A stretch of 64,000 bases of DNA from Embleya hyalina (GCF_003967355.1 NZ_BIFH01000018.1:274352-338351), one strand, 5' to 3'; positions 33,437-43,676 are shown, counted from the stretch's first letter. Notes: a model not told the origin generated them from the letters alone. Numbers and translations are program-made.

Positions 33437-35713
33437 ATGGGGATGCCGGAAATGTTCGCCGTCGGGACCGCCGACACCGCCCGGGAGTCGTCCTGGCTCG
33501 TGCCGAGCGGCATCCGGGTGCGCCGATCGTCGATGTACGCGGGACCCGCGCGCCCCGCGCTCGCGGCGCTGGAGGAACGGCTCGATCGGCGTCGCGGCCT
33601 GCTCGCCCACATCGGGGACGGAACGGTCGTGGGCTACGCCGACCCGCCGATCGAGGTGACCGCCCGCGGTTCCCGGCTGGCCGTACGGGCGCTGAACGCC
33701 CGCGGCCGGGTGCTGCTCCCCGCGCTGTCCCGGGCGACGGCCGGCCTCCTGCACGATCGGGAGGTCCGCGCGGACGGGGTGTACGGGATCGTGCCGAGTC
33801 CGGACGAGGCGACCGCCGAGGAGGACCGCACCCGCCGGGCCGGCGTCTTCACCGTGCTCCGGGCCCTGGTGGACACGATGCGCTCGCCCGCCGACCCGTG
33901 CCTGGGCCTGTACGGCGCCTTCGGCTACGACCTGATCCTGGGCATCGAGGGCATCACCGTCGCACACCAGCGCGATCCCGCCGACCGCGTGCTCGTCCTG
34001 CACCTCCCGGACGAGGTACTCGTGGTGGACGCGCGCAACGGCTCGGCGATCCGGCACCGGTACGAGTTCCAGGACGGTCGCGCGCACACCGACGGACTGC
34101 CCCGGACCACCCCCGACGCCGCCTTCCGACCCGGCGGCCCGGTCGCCGAGGACGACCACGCTCCCGGCGAGTACGCCCGGGTCGTCGAGCGGGCCCGGGC
34201 GGCCTTTCACGCCGGGGACCTGTTCGAGGTCGTACCCGGCCGGGAGTTCCGCCGCCCCGCGACCGCGCCGCCGTCCGCGGTGTACCGGCGGCTGTACGCC
34301 CGCAATCCGGCCCCGTACGCGCTGTTGATGAATCTCGGCGAGCGCGAGCACCTGATCGGGGCGTCACCCGAGCGGTTCGTCGCGGTCCACGAGGGAGGCG
34401 ACACCGCGCACGGCCGGCACCTCGTCGTGGAGTCCGCCCCGATCAGCGGCACGATCGCGCGCGGCCGCGACGCGCTGGAGGACGCGGTCCGGGTCCGCCG
34501 GCTCCTGGAATCCGAGAAGGAGGAGTCCGAACTCACCATGTGCACCGACGTGGACCGCAACGACAAGGCGAAGGTGTGCGTACCCGGGAGCATCAGGGTC
34601 ACCGCGCGGCGCCGCGTCGAGTTCCACGCCACGCTGATCCACACCGTCGACCGGGTCGAGGGCCGGTTGAGACCCGAACTCGACGCCCTGGACGCGTTCC
34701 TGGCCCACCTGTGGGCGGTCACCGTCACCGGCGCGCCGAAGCGGGCCGCGGTGCAATACCTCGAACGCGCGGAGAGGTCGCCTCGGCGCTGGTACGGCGG
34801 AGCCGTCGGCCGGATCCGCTTCGACGGCGGGCTGGACACCGCGCTCACCCTGCGCACGATCCAGATCCGTCGCGGAACCGCCGTCGTCCGCACCGGAGCG
34901 ACGCTGCTGTGCGCGTCCGACCCCCGGGCGGAGGAGGCCGAGACCGAACTCAAGGCCCGAGCGCTGCTGGCCGTCCTGGACGAGGAGCGGCCCGAGGTTC
35001 CGGACGGGGAGCGGACACTCGAGGCTCGGCTTCCCGCCGCGGTACCGGTCCCGCCGGCTCCCCGGCCCAGGGTCCTGATGGTCGACCACCAGGACTCGTT
35101 CGTGCACTGCCTGGCCGACTACTTCCGCCAGTGCGGCGCCGACGTGGCCACGTTCAGGCCGCCGCACCACCTCGCCGTCCTGGAGCGCACCCGGCCGGAC
35201 CTGCTGGTGTTGTCGCCCGGTCCGGGGCGTCCGGGCGACTTCGGCATCGGCGAGACCCTGGCCGCGGCCGAGGCGTTCGACACCCCGGTCTTCGGGGTGT
35301 GTCTCGGACTGCAGGGCCTCGTCGAATACCTGGGCGGCACGCTCGACGTCCTGGACCGCCCCGCCCACGGGCGATCCTCGCGCGTGCGGGTCACCGATCC
35401 CGGCAGCAGGCTGCTCGCCGGCCTCCCGGACACGTTCGAAGTCGGCCGCTACCACTCCCTGTACGCGGCGGCGAGGAACCCGCCGCCGCGACTGCGGGTC
35501 TGCGCCACCACGGACGACGGCATCGCGATGGTCGTCGAGCACACCGAACGCCCGCTCGCCGCCGTGCAGTTCCACCCCGAATCGATCATGACGGCCCAGG
35601 CCGCCGTCGGCCGCACCGTCATCGCCAACGCCCTGACCCACCTGGCCCGCCGGCCGAACCGCGCCACCGCCCCGACCGCGCCCACACCCATCCGCATCCG
35701 CCCGACCGGCTGA
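33437..35713 (+). CDS. Fused anthranilate synthase (TrpE-TrpG)
   Basis: 758 residues: chorismate-binding domain (about 1-515; PISGTIARGRD, MCTDVDRNDKAKVC, TVTGAPKRAAVQYLE) and glutamine amidotransferase domain (about 545-745; Cys622 in GVCLGLQGL, His713 and Glu715 in QFHPES). It converts chorismate and glutamine to anthranilate. Fused TrpEG forms of this type are typical of some alphaproteobacteria and of streptomycete secondary-metabolite clusters, whereas primary streptomycete TrpE and TrpG are separate. The LLES tryptophan-binding motif is not found; SSMYAG is at that region. Likely supplies anthranilate to the divergent operon. Confidence 0.93.
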   Translation: MGMPEMFAVGTADTARESSWLVPSGIRVRRSSMYAGPARPALAALEERLDRRRGLLAHIGDGTVVGYADPPIEVTARGSRLAVRALNARGRVLLPALSRATAGLLHDREVRADGVYGIVPSPDEATAEEDRTRRAGVFTVLRALVDTMRSPADPCLGLYGAFGYDLILGIEGITVAHQRDPADRVLVLHLPDEVLVVDARNGSAIRHRYEFQDGRAHTDGLPRTTPDAAFRPGGPVAEDDHAPGEYARVVERARAAFHAGDLFEVVPGREFRRPATAPPSAVYRRLYARNPAPYALLMNLGEREHLIGASPERFVAVHEGGDTAHGRHLVVESAPISGTIARGRDALEDAVRVRRLLESEKEESELTMCTDVDRNDKAKVCVPGSIRVTARRRVEFHATLIHTVDRVEGRLRPELDALDAFLAHLWAVTVTGAPKRAAVQYLERAERSPRRWYGGAVGRIRFDGGLDTALTLRTIQIRRGTAVVRTGATLLCASDPRAEEAETELKARALLAVLDEERPEVPDGERTLEARLPAAVPVPPAPRPRVLMVDHQDSFVHCLADYFRQCGADVATFRPPHHLAVLERTRPDLLVLSPGPGRPGDFGIGETLAAAEAFDTPVFGVCLGLQGLVEYLGGTLDVLDRPAHGRSSRVRVTDPGSRLLAGLPDTFEVGRYHSLYAAARNPPPRLRVCATTDDGIAMVVEHTERPLAAVQFHPESIMTAQAAVGRTVIANALTHLARRPNRATAPTAPTPIRIRPTG

Positions 35714-35890
35714 ACCACGACCCGACCACCGAGACTCGATCCGCATCACGATCGGCGGAAGAATCACCGATTGCCGGTTCCGTAGCGTGAAGACCTGTTA
35801 CAGAATGCAAGGCGTCGCCCGTTCGCCGGCCCGGCGACGTGGGGAAGACGAGGTGGCCGGAACCGGACACCGGAAGGAACGAAGCCCCCG

Positions 35891-36088
35891 ATGACACCGC
35901 TGATCCTCGGTCGCCGCGCCGCACCCCCGGCCCGCGCGGCGGATCCGCTGCCCGAGCACCACTACGACGACGCCGTCTGCGCGAACGTCGTGCCCGACGG
36001 CCGACTCCTGATCCACGTCGTCGACGCGCGCACGATCGCCGCGTACAGCGAGACGCGGGAACCCCTCGGGCGGAAGAAGGACGACTGA
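35891..36088 (+). CDS. Small protein of unknown function
   Basis: 65 residues starting TPLILGRR and ending GRKKDD, with a central segment CANVVPDGRLLIHVVDART. A GGAAGGAA sequence lies 13-20 bp upstream of the ATG, somewhat far. It follows the anthranilate synthase gene by 177 bp in the same direction. The composition is less arginine-rich than shadow frames. A precursor peptide was considered but no leader/core pattern is clear. Confidence 0.5.
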   Translation: MTPLILGRRAAPPARAADPLPEHHYDDAVCANVVPDGRLLIHVVDARTIAAYSETREPLGRKKDD

Positions 36089-36443
36089 CCCGTCCCGGGC
36101 CGCCGACCCCGAGAACGAAAGTGTCACCGCGGACCCGCTACCGCGCCGCGCGGGACCGGGGGACCCGGCGGGGCCGGCCCCGCCGGAGAGTGGAGGCCGT
36201 GCGCCGAATCGGGCACGACTCGGGCTCGTCGAGGTCGGCGGTGAAGTCGCCGTCGGGGTCGCGGATTTCGCCGATGGTGGTGTCCGTTCCCGGTTTCGGG
36301 TGTGCGCTTCGCGGTCGAAGTGGTGACTTTGGTACGACTGAGTGATCGTCGATGCGGGTACACGCCGTCGACCGGCAGTCGGGGGCGCGTCCGGTCCGGT
36401 GCGGGCGCGGTCCGGCCGGTTTTCCACCTGCAGGGAGAGAGTC
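36089..36443. other. Intergenic region with a promoter-like element
   Basis: About 355 bases before the hypothetical gene at 36444. No start-bearing gene is convincing. The promoter-like element at 36336-36361 is the only feature I can support. Confidence 0.45.
36336..36361 (+). promoter_or_regulatory. Promoter-like element GACT-N16-GGGTAC
   Basis: GACT (36336-36339) and GGGTAC (36356-36361) with a 16-nt spacer, 82 bp before the start at 36444. The same arrangement occurs in front of the inverted paralogue (38232-38257), including the longer identical stretch TGCGGGTACACGCCG. It resembles the SigB-group consensus at the -10 end. Confidence 0.4.
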
Positions 36444-36935
36444 GTGACGTTCACACCCGACCCCGAATCACCGACCCCGGCCCATCACGAACCCGCCGTG
36501 CCCACCGCGCACTTCGAGACATGGGCGCCGCCCCCCGCGCCGCCCGCGCTGCCACCGCGAAACACCTCGCGGGCCAACCGGTCGAGGCGGGACCCGACTC
36601 CGCGGCAGGCCGCCCCGATGCCCGGGTACCCGATGCCGGACACCGGGATGCCGGCGGTGGGGGCACCCGGCGCCGCGGTCGAAGACCTGCTCCACGAACC
36701 CGTGCAGGGGCCTCCGGCCGACGCGGCGGAGCGGCTGTTGCGGCTGGTGGCGACCCATCGGTCGGTTCCCGACGTCGCCCGGATGGTCGCGATCCTGAGG
36801 GACTACTCGGAGGCCGCCGCCGACGACGCGTTGCGCGAAGCGGCGATGACGCGGCCGGTGCGCGATCTGGTGATGCTGGCCGATCTGCTGCGGGATCCCG
36901 CCCACACCGTGCGGACCGGGCGCCCCGTCACGTAA
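36444..36935 (+). CDS. Hypothetical protein, short paralogue of the 37122 gene
   Basis: 163 residues from GTG behind AGGGAGAG. The N-terminal third is Pro/Thr-rich (FTPDPESPTP opening); residues about 95-160 form a helical domain (AAERLLRLVATHRSVPDVA, AADDALREAAMTRPV, LADLLRDP) nearly identical in pattern to that of the inverted neighbour. It lacks the membrane segments of that neighbour. Function unknown. Both share the promoter-like element, which suggests an inverted duplication followed by loss or gain of the membrane part. Confidence 0.7.
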   Translation: MTFTPDPESPTPAHHEPAVPTAHFETWAPPPAPPALPPRNTSRANRSRRDPTPRQAAPMPGYPMPDTGMPAVGAPGAAVEDLLHEPVQGPPADAAERLLRLVATHRSVPDVARMVAILRDYSEAAADDALREAAMTRPVRDLVMLADLLRDPAHTVRTGRPVT

Positions 36936-37018
36936 CCCGAACGTCGTTGAGGCGTCGCCGATTCGCCGGGCGGAGATCGAGGCGAGGCGTTGTCGCGGCC
37001 GACCGGCGCAGTGCAACG

Positions 37019-37061
37019 GATGCCCGCCACGACCGGACTCGAACCGGCCGTGACGGGCATC
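37019..37061. terminator. Long stem-loop between convergent genes
   Basis: GATGCCCG (37019-37026) pairs with CGGGCATC (37054-37061), continued by CACG/CGTG and CCGG/CCGG with two single mismatches and a 7-nt loop. It lies between the two convergent paralogues and fits a bidirectional terminator. Confidence 0.6.
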
Positions 37062-37121
37062 GGGCCGTCGGGCGACCCGGGCGGTCGAGGCGCCCCGGGC
37101 GGCCCGGAAGCTCTCCGGGGG

Positions 37122-38159
37122 TCAGCCGAGCATGCGGGTGGTGCTCGACGGGCGGTTCTCCAGCATCGTGGCCTCCCACGGCTCGAAGGCGACCTGCTGC
37201 CCGGGTCGCCGGGCGTTCGGCAGGTCGATCCGTCGGGCGAGGAACGCCGCCGCGCACAGGGTGGTGACCGAGCCCGCGCCCAGGGCGATCAGGCCCGACG
37301 TCTCGAGCCACGCGGCGGCGTGCCGCCCCGCGGTCAGCTGCGGTACCACGGCGGTGGCGATGGTGGCGCATCCCGCTGCCAGGGCCGCGAGACGCGCGCC
37401 CCAGGCGGCGCGTACGGAGGTCAGTCCGGCCAGGAACAGACAGGTCAGAGCCACCGCCGCCAACCACGCCGCCGTGTACGGAGGCGTGCGGAACGTCGCG
37501 GGAATCGCGCTGCCCAACGCCACCCCGGAGACGGCCAGGCCCACCGCCGTGACCCACCGCAGGCCCGCCCCGCCGGCGGCGGACGAGGGCCGCGTCGCGG
37601 ATTCGGGCGCGGACGCGGAGGTGCCTCCCGGCGCGTGCGGGTCGTACCGCGCGGCGGGGTGTCCGTCCCGCGCGGCGCGGGTGGGGTTCCGCAACAGGTC
37701 CGTCAGCAGTACCAGATCGCTCACCGGCCGGGTCAGCGCCGCTTCCCGCAACGCGTCGTCGGCGGCCGTTCCCGAACCGTCCGCCAGGATCGTGATCATC
37801 CGGGCGAGATCCGGGACCGACCGATGCGTCGCCGCGATGCGGAGGAGCTTGTCCGCCGACTCGGTGTGGACCCCCTGCGCGTGGCCGGACGGTTCCTCGA
37901 TCGGGTCGCCCGGTGCGGGGCGGTGTGCGACGGGCGGCGCCGAGCGTTCCGCGGCCGGGACCGGGGCCGGCGCGGAGGCGGGCCACGCGGGCGCCGGATC
38001 CTTCGGACCCGCCTCCGGGCGGGACGGAGGTTCGGTGGGCCGCGGCGGTGTGGCGGGGGCACCGGGTGGGGTGGCCCACGTCCCGAGACGCCCGGTGGGC
38101 GAGGCAGGTTCGTGATGCGTCGGTGTCGGTGTCGGTGATTCGGGATCGAATGGAAACAT
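37122..38159 (-). CDS. Hypothetical membrane protein, paralogue of the 36444 gene
   Basis: 345 residues: a Pro-rich N-terminus (FDPESPTPTPTHHEP), a helical domain at about 100-160 (ADKLLRIAATHRSVPDLARM, AADDALREAALTRPV, LLTDLLRNP) shared with the 36444 protein, then a Pro/Ser linker and about four transmembrane segments (about 200-310). Function unknown. ATG at 38159 is 7 nt after AGGAG; a GTG one codon earlier aligns with the GTG start of the paralogue. The shared cytosolic domain suggests interaction between the two proteins or with a common partner. Confidence 0.75.
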   Translation of the reverse strand: MFPFDPESPTPTPTHHEPASPTGRLGTWATPPGAPATPPRPTEPPSRPEAGPKDPAPAWPASAPAPVPAAERSAPPVAHRPAPGDPIEEPSGHAQGVHTESADKLLRIAATHRSVPDLARMITILADGSGTAADDALREAALTRPVSDLVLLTDLLRNPTRAARDGHPAARYDPHAPGGTSASAPESATRPSSAAGGAGLRWVTAVGLAVSGVALGSAIPATFRTPPYTAAWLAAVALTCLFLAGLTSVRAAWGARLAALAAGCATIATAVVPQLTAGRHAAAWLETSGLIALGAGSVTTLCAAAFLARRIDLPNARRPGQQVAFEPWEATMLENRPSSTTRMLG

Positions 38160-38231
38160 CACGACTCTCCTGAACGTGGAACCGGCGGAGCACGCCCGTA
38201 CCGGACACGTCCCGGTGCCGGGCAACGGCGT

Positions 38232-38257
38232 GTACCCGCACCGGCGCCCGTTCAGAC
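38232..38257 (-). promoter_or_regulatory. Promoter-like element GTCT-N16-GGGTAC
   Basis: On the minus strand GTCT (38254-38257) and GGGTAC (38232-38237) are 16 nt apart, about 72 bp upstream of the start at 38159. It matches the element before the paralogous gene in sequence and spacing. Confidence 0.4.
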
Positions 38258-38410
38258 GCACGGTCCGCCGCCTCGAACCCCCGTGCGACGACGGTGCTCC
38301 ACGCCGTCCCGCCGGCGATGAAGTGCCGGGAAGTCCCTCTCCTTTGCCGGGACGGGGCGGATAGCTTGCCGGGGCTCGTCAAGTGCCCGTCCTGTTCCGG
38401 AGGTTGCGCC

Positions 38411-38848
38411 ATGTCCCACCCGCCCGTCGACCCGCGGCGCGGCAGCCCGTCGCGACGTCCCCCGCAGTACCGCTCGGGCGTCACCACGGTCGCGGGCACG
38501 CTCTGCATCCTGTACGGACTGATCGTGGGCGGCGCCGGCGCGGCCGGGACGGCCTGGGGGCTGAGCGACTTCGCCGACTGGGGGTGGGTGGCCCTGTTCG
38601 GCCCGTTCGTCATGGCGCTGGGCGTGGGCCTGGTGCGCAATGGACGGAAGTTCCTGGCGGGTGACCTCGACGCGGATTCCCGGTTGACCCGGTTGCTCAT
38701 GATGCCCACGACCCTGGCCGGTATCGCGATCGGCGGCATGGTGGCCCAGGCCGACCTGTCCACCGGCGCGGCGCAGCGGCAACTGGCGGGCTTCGTCACG
38801 ACTTTCGTGCTTTCGGTCGTGACGATCGTGCTGGTCGAAGCGGGGTAG
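38411..38848 (+). CDS. Small integral membrane protein
   Basis: 145 residues with about four hydrophobic segments (LCILYGLIVGGAGAAGTAWG; WGWVALFGPFVMALGVGLV; MPTTLAGIAIGGMVAQ; FVTTFVLSVVTIVLVEAG) after a Pro/Arg-rich cytoplasmic N-terminus. No family recognised. It has a GGAGG site 7 bp before the ATG and is divergent from the paralogue at 37122. Confidence 0.75.
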   Translation: MSHPPVDPRRGSPSRRPPQYRSGVTTVAGTLCILYGLIVGGAGAAGTAWGLSDFADWGWVALFGPFVMALGVGLVRNGRKFLAGDLDADSRLTRLLMMPTTLAGIAIGGMVAQADLSTGAAQRQLAGFVTTFVLSVVTIVLVEAG

Positions 38849-38953
38849 GGCGCGTCGGCGGCCCTTCCCCGTCGGGGACGTGGCCTCCCGAGACGGACCC
38901 GAGTTCCCGTGGGCCGGTCCCGGGCGGCCGGCTCCGGACCCGGTCGGCGTGGT

Positions 38954-39427
38954 TCAGCGTGTGGTGTTCGGGGTCCAGCGGAGGGTCATGTCGGGCAGGT
39001 TCTCCATGTTGCGCGCACCGTCGTCGGTGTCGAGCACGGTGAAGCCGTGGCGCTCGTAGAACGCGCGGGCGTCGGTGTTCTGCCGAAAGACGTGCAGGGA
39101 CACCCCCTCGGGACTGTGCCGTCGGACCTCGTCGAGCAGGAGGGTGCCGACGCCTCGGCGACGGATGTCCGGGCGGAGGTAGAGGTGTTCGAGCATGTCA
39201 CCGTCCAGGGCCGCGTAGCCGGTGATCTCGTCGTCCCGGACCGCGACCCAGACGCGGCACTGCCGGAGCAGGACCTCCCGGACCCACCGGGTCACCTGTT
39301 CGTGACCGCGCTTTTGCGCGGGGAGATAGGGCATGGTCGCCGCGCGGGAGGCCATGTGGACGCGCGCGATCACCGCCGCATCCGCCTCGTCCGCGCATCG
39401 GATTCGAGTCTCGCCGTCGGCACTCAC
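38954..39427 (-). CDS. GNAT-family N-acetyltransferase
   Basis: 157 residues with the acetyl-CoA-binding motif LRPDIRRRGVGTLLLDEV (about 86-103) and the FYERHGF motif near residue 125. Starts at GTG. Substrate unknown. A single gene, reading leftward. Confidence 0.88.
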   Translation of the reverse strand: MSADGETRIRCADEADAAVIARVHMASRAATMPYLPAQKRGHEQVTRWVREVLLRQCRVWVAVRDDEITGYAALDGDMLEHLYLRPDIRRRGVGTLLLDEVRRHSPEGVSLHVFRQNTDARAFYERHGFTVLDTDDGARNMENLPDMTLRWTPNTTR

Positions 39428-39469
39428 GCCGGGACCCTACCGGGCGAACCGAGAGCGTCGTAGCGGGTG

Positions 39470-40024
39470 TCAGCGCGGTACGCCGAGGCCGTCGAGGACG
39501 ATGCCGACGGCCCGGTCGAACGCCTCGCCCTCGCCGAGGTTCGCGGCGTGGGCCAGGGCGCGCAGGAGGAGCGAGACGTCGTCGCCGGTGACCCCGGGGC
39601 GTGCGGCGCCGACGGCCTGGGCGCGGCGAAGCGCGCCGTCGAGAGCCGCGCGGAAGGCGTCGGCCGCCTCGGTGACGGGCCGGGACAGGCCCTTCCCGTC
39701 GTCGTCGTGCGGAGGCAGCAGGTCCATCAGGGTCATCTTCACCGGGCCGGCCGCCGCGAGGGTCTTCATCAGGGAGGCGAACGCCGGGCCCGGGTCCCGG
39801 TCGTCGGCGAGCCGCGACGCCTCGGCGGTCAACTTCTCCAGGTAGCGCACCGCGGTGGCCTCGATCAGGTCCTGCTTGGTGGCGAAGTTCCGGAAGACGG
39901 TGGCGATGCTGACCCCGGCCCGCCTGGCGACCTCGTCGGTGGCGGCGGCGGCCCCCTGCTCGGCGAACACCTGCTCGGCGGCCAGCAGGACCTTCTCCCT
40001 GTTGGCGGCTCCATCGCGGCGCAT
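39470..40024 (-). CDS. TetR-family transcriptional regulator
   Basis: 184 residues. The HTH (about 10-55; ARRAGVSIATVFRNFATKQDLIEA) belongs to the group often seen beside flavin monooxygenases. Divergent from the 4-hydroxybenzoate-hydroxylase-like gene with a perfect palindrome 19 bp from its own start, so it probably represses both. Confidence 0.9.
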   Translation of the reverse strand: MRRDGAANREKVLLAAEQVFAEQGAAAATDEVARRAGVSIATVFRNFATKQDLIEATAVRYLEKLTAEASRLADDRDPGPAFASLMKTLAAAGPVKMTLMDLLPPHDDDGKGLSRPVTEAADAFRAALDGALRRAQAVGAARPGVTGDDVSLLLRALAHAANLGEGEAFDRAVGIVLDGLGVPR

Positions 40025-40042
40025 ACCGGACCCCTTTGCAAG

Positions 40043-40072
40043 CGTAGTGAGCACTACGTATGATCCGTAGTG
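40043..40072. promoter_or_regulatory. TetR operator CGTAGTG-AG-CACTACG plus half site
   Basis: A perfect 7-bp inverted repeat with a 2-nt spacer (40043-40058), followed by a second CGTAGTG copy at 40066-40072. It lies between the divergent TetR and monooxygenase genes, closer to the TetR start. Confidence 0.65.
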
Positions 40073-40178
40073 AAGACTTCGCTTAAGCGTATGTCGCCGT
40101 GCCCCGCACGCCAAACGCGCGTAGCGGGCCGCGTGAGGCGGCACGCCCGGAACCAGACGGCACCAAGGAGCACCATCC

Positions 40179-41360
40179 ATGTCCATTACGGACGAGAACA
40201 CCACTGTCGTGATCGTGGGCGCGGGTGTCGCCGGCCTCGCTCTCGGCAACTTCCTCCTGCGCGGCGGGATCGACTGCGTCGTACTGGAGCGGCACGGCCG
40301 CGAGTACGTCGAGCGGCGCCAACGCGCGGGGGTCGTCGACTCCCGGGCGGTGCGCGTGTTCCGCGAGTGGGGCCTGGCGGACCGGGTCGTCGGCGGCGTC
40401 CCCTTCGAGCCCGTGCTGAACTTCCGTATCGACGGCGAGACGCGCCCCTTCGAGTACATGACCGACGACCACGGCGACGGGCGCTTCTGCCCACAGCAGG
40501 TGCTCGTGCGCAACCTCGTCGACGTGTTCGTCGGCGACGGCGGCGACCTCCGCTTCGAAGCCGAGGACGTGCGGCTCGAAAACGTCACCGGCCCCCGACC
40601 ACGCGTGCGCTACCGCGACAACGCGGGCGTGACCCGCACCATCGCCTGCGATTTCATCGCCGGCTGCGACGGAGACCGCGGCGTCAGCCGGGCGAGCATC
40701 CCCGAGGAGGAACTGACCCGCCACTCCCACGAGTACGGGTATGCCTGGCTGACCGTGCTGGCCGACGCCCCCGCCAACCACCAGTCCATGATGGCGATCC
40801 ACGACCGGGGATTCGCCGGACAGTTCGCCCGCGGCCCGCAGGCGAGCCGCTTCTATCTCCAGTGCCCCCTGGACACCTCCGTCGAGGAATGGACGGACGA
40901 CCGGGTCTGGGAGGAGATCGAGGCGCGTTTCGGCGAACCGGTCGCCGTGAAGGGACGCATCTCGAGCAAGACGCTGGTGCCGCTGCGCAGCGTGGTCCAC
41001 GACCCGATGAGCCACGGGCGCCTGTACCTCCTCGGCGACGCCGCGCACATCGTGCCGCCCATGAGTGCCAAGGGCATGAACCTGGCCCTGCACGACGCCG
41101 ACGTGTTCGCCGCGGCCGTCCTGAAGCAGGTCGAGGAACAGGACGAGAGCCTGTTGGCGGCGTACTCCACCACCTGCCTGAAGCACGTCTGGAACTACCA
41201 GGCGTTCGCCGCGTGGTTCACGGACCTCATGCACGACGCGGGAGACGCCTCATACCACGGCCACTTCCGCCGTCACCTGGCTCGCGCCGAGTTCGACCGC
41301 CTGTACAGCTCGGCGACCGCCAACCACCTCTTCACCGAATTCCTCACCGGCCTGAACTGA
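40179..41360 (+). CDS. 4-hydroxybenzoate 3-monooxygenase-like flavoprotein
   Basis: 393 residues, the length of PobA (about 394). FAD loop [15 protein letters not shown] at the N-terminus, CDGDRGVSR (the DG motif), and [25 protein letters not shown] (given in part), which closely follows the PobA pattern [17 protein letters not shown]. It should hydroxylate 4-hydroxybenzoate or a related para-hydroxy aromatic using NAD(P)H and O2. No protocatechuate genes are next to it. Probably repressed by the divergent TetR. Confidence 0.88.
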   Translation: MSITDENTTVVIVGAGVAGLALGNFLLRGGIDCVVLERHGREYVERRQRAGVVDSRAVRVFREWGLADRVVGGVPFEPVLNFRIDGETRPFEYMTDDHGDGRFCPQQVLVRNLVDVFVGDGGDLRFEAEDVRLENVTGPRPRVRYRDNAGVTRTIACDFIAGCDGDRGVSRASIPEEELTRHSHEYGYAWLTVLADAPANHQSMMAIHDRGFAGQFARGPQASRFYLQCPLDTSVEEWTDDRVWEEIEARFGEPVAVKGRISSKTLVPLRSVVHDPMSHGRLYLLGDAAHIVPPMSAKGMNLALHDADVFAAAVLKQVEEQDESLLAAYSTTCLKHVWNYQAFAAWFTDLMHDAGDASYHGHFRRHLARAEFDRLYSSATANHLFTEFLTGLN

Positions 41361-41446
41361 GCCCGCCATCGGCCCGGGTGGGTGGTGGCGCTCGGGGTGT
41401 GCCGAAATGGCGTGGGATTCGCCCGGGGGTGCGCGATCATGCTCGG

Positions 41447-42136
41447 ATGGACGTTCGATTTCTCGGGATCGGTGATCTGGGCGAAGTTCCGTCCGTGGCG
41501 GTCGTGGTCGATGTCATGCGTGCGTTCACCGTGGCCGGCTGGGCCTTTGCCCGGGGGGCGGATCGGATCGTGCTCGCGGAGTCCGCGGACGAGGCTCTGG
41601 CGCTCAAGGCGCGTCATCCGGATTGGGTGGCGCTCAAGGATGGACCGCCCGCGCCCGGGTTCGACGTCGTCAACTCGCCGGGGCTGCTGCGGTCGGTCGA
41701 CCTCGGCGGGCGGACCGTTGTGCAGAAGACCACGGCGGGGACGGTCGGGGCCCTCGCGGTCAAGGAGGCGTCGTTGGTGTTGTGCGCCGGGTTCGTGGTG
41801 GCGGAGGCAACGGCTCGGCTCCTGCGGGCACGCGGGAGCGACGATGTCACGTTCGTGGTCACGGGTGAGGATGGGCGGGCCGATGAGGATTTGGCGTGTG
41901 CCCAATACATCGCTCGGAGACTCGTCGAGGACGACACGGATGCCGGCGAGTTCCTTCGCCGCGCCGGGGAGTCGCGCGCCGCCGCCGAGCTGACGGAGGG
42001 TGTGCGTCGAGGAGTCCATCCCGATGACGTCGCGCTCTGTCTCGAACTCGACCGGTTCCCCTTCGCCATGGTGGCGGCCTCGGAGGACTCGCTCATGGTG
42101 CTGCGTCCCCATGGCATGGGGGACCGGTCGTCGTAG
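41447..42136 (+). CDS. ComB-like 2-phosphosulfolactate phosphatase family protein
   Basis: 229 residues. The family pattern [20 protein letters not shown] near the N-terminus, [13 protein letters not shown] in the middle and [19 protein letters not shown] further on match the Mg-dependent ComB family. No coenzyme M genes are near, so its true substrate in this organism is probably different. ATG 41447 was chosen as homologues begin with a similar short strand. Confidence 0.82.
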   Translation: MDVRFLGIGDLGEVPSVAVVVDVMRAFTVAGWAFARGADRIVLAESADEALALKARHPDWVALKDGPPAPGFDVVNSPGLLRSVDLGGRTVVQKTTAGTVGALAVKEASLVLCAGFVVAEATARLLRARGSDDVTFVVTGEDGRADEDLACAQYIARRLVEDDTDAGEFLRRAGESRAAAELTEGVRRGVHPDDVALCLELDRFPFAMVAASEDSLMVLRPHGMGDRSS

Positions 42137-42146
42137 GTCGCGCGCC

Positions 42147-42181
42147 CCGTGGGCCCGCCCCTGTTCGGGACGGGTCCACGG
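42147..42181. terminator. Stem-loop between convergent genes
   Basis: CCGTGG-CCCG-CCC on the left pairs with GGG-CGGG-CCACGG on the right with two mismatches/wobbles. It lies between the ComB-like gene and argG, which converge. Confidence 0.5.
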
Positions 42182-42192
42182 TCGGGGTGGGG

Positions 42193-43676
<1,484 letters not shown>

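Noticed and set aside
29536-33612. Single giant minus-strand protein
   Set aside because: The very long open frame arises from high GC in a second frame over the ligase-ACP gene; only the 3' part (29536-31035) has ligase motifs.
33437-35713. Phenazine biosynthesis (PhzE-like enzyme)
   Set aside because: No phzB, D, F or G homologues are present; neighbours are polyketide genes, and the motifs fit TrpEG.
35891-36088. RiPP precursor peptide
   Set aside because: No modifying enzyme, leader motif or core-like Cys/Ser/Thr pattern is nearby; kept as a small hypothetical protein.
36125-36340. Minus-strand frame with protein-like stretch (TTIGEIRDPDGDF)
   Set aside because: It has no start codon or ribosome site for more than 30 codons upstream, and the remainder is arginine-rich. 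Possibly a gene remnant, but not supportable.
37019-37061. tRNA-like T arm on the minus strand (GGTTCGAGTCC)
   Set aside because: The loop looks like a T-psi-C loop, but the flanks pair with each other as one long hairpin and no anticodon or D arm lies upstream. A terminator explains it better than a tRNA or attachment-site fragment.
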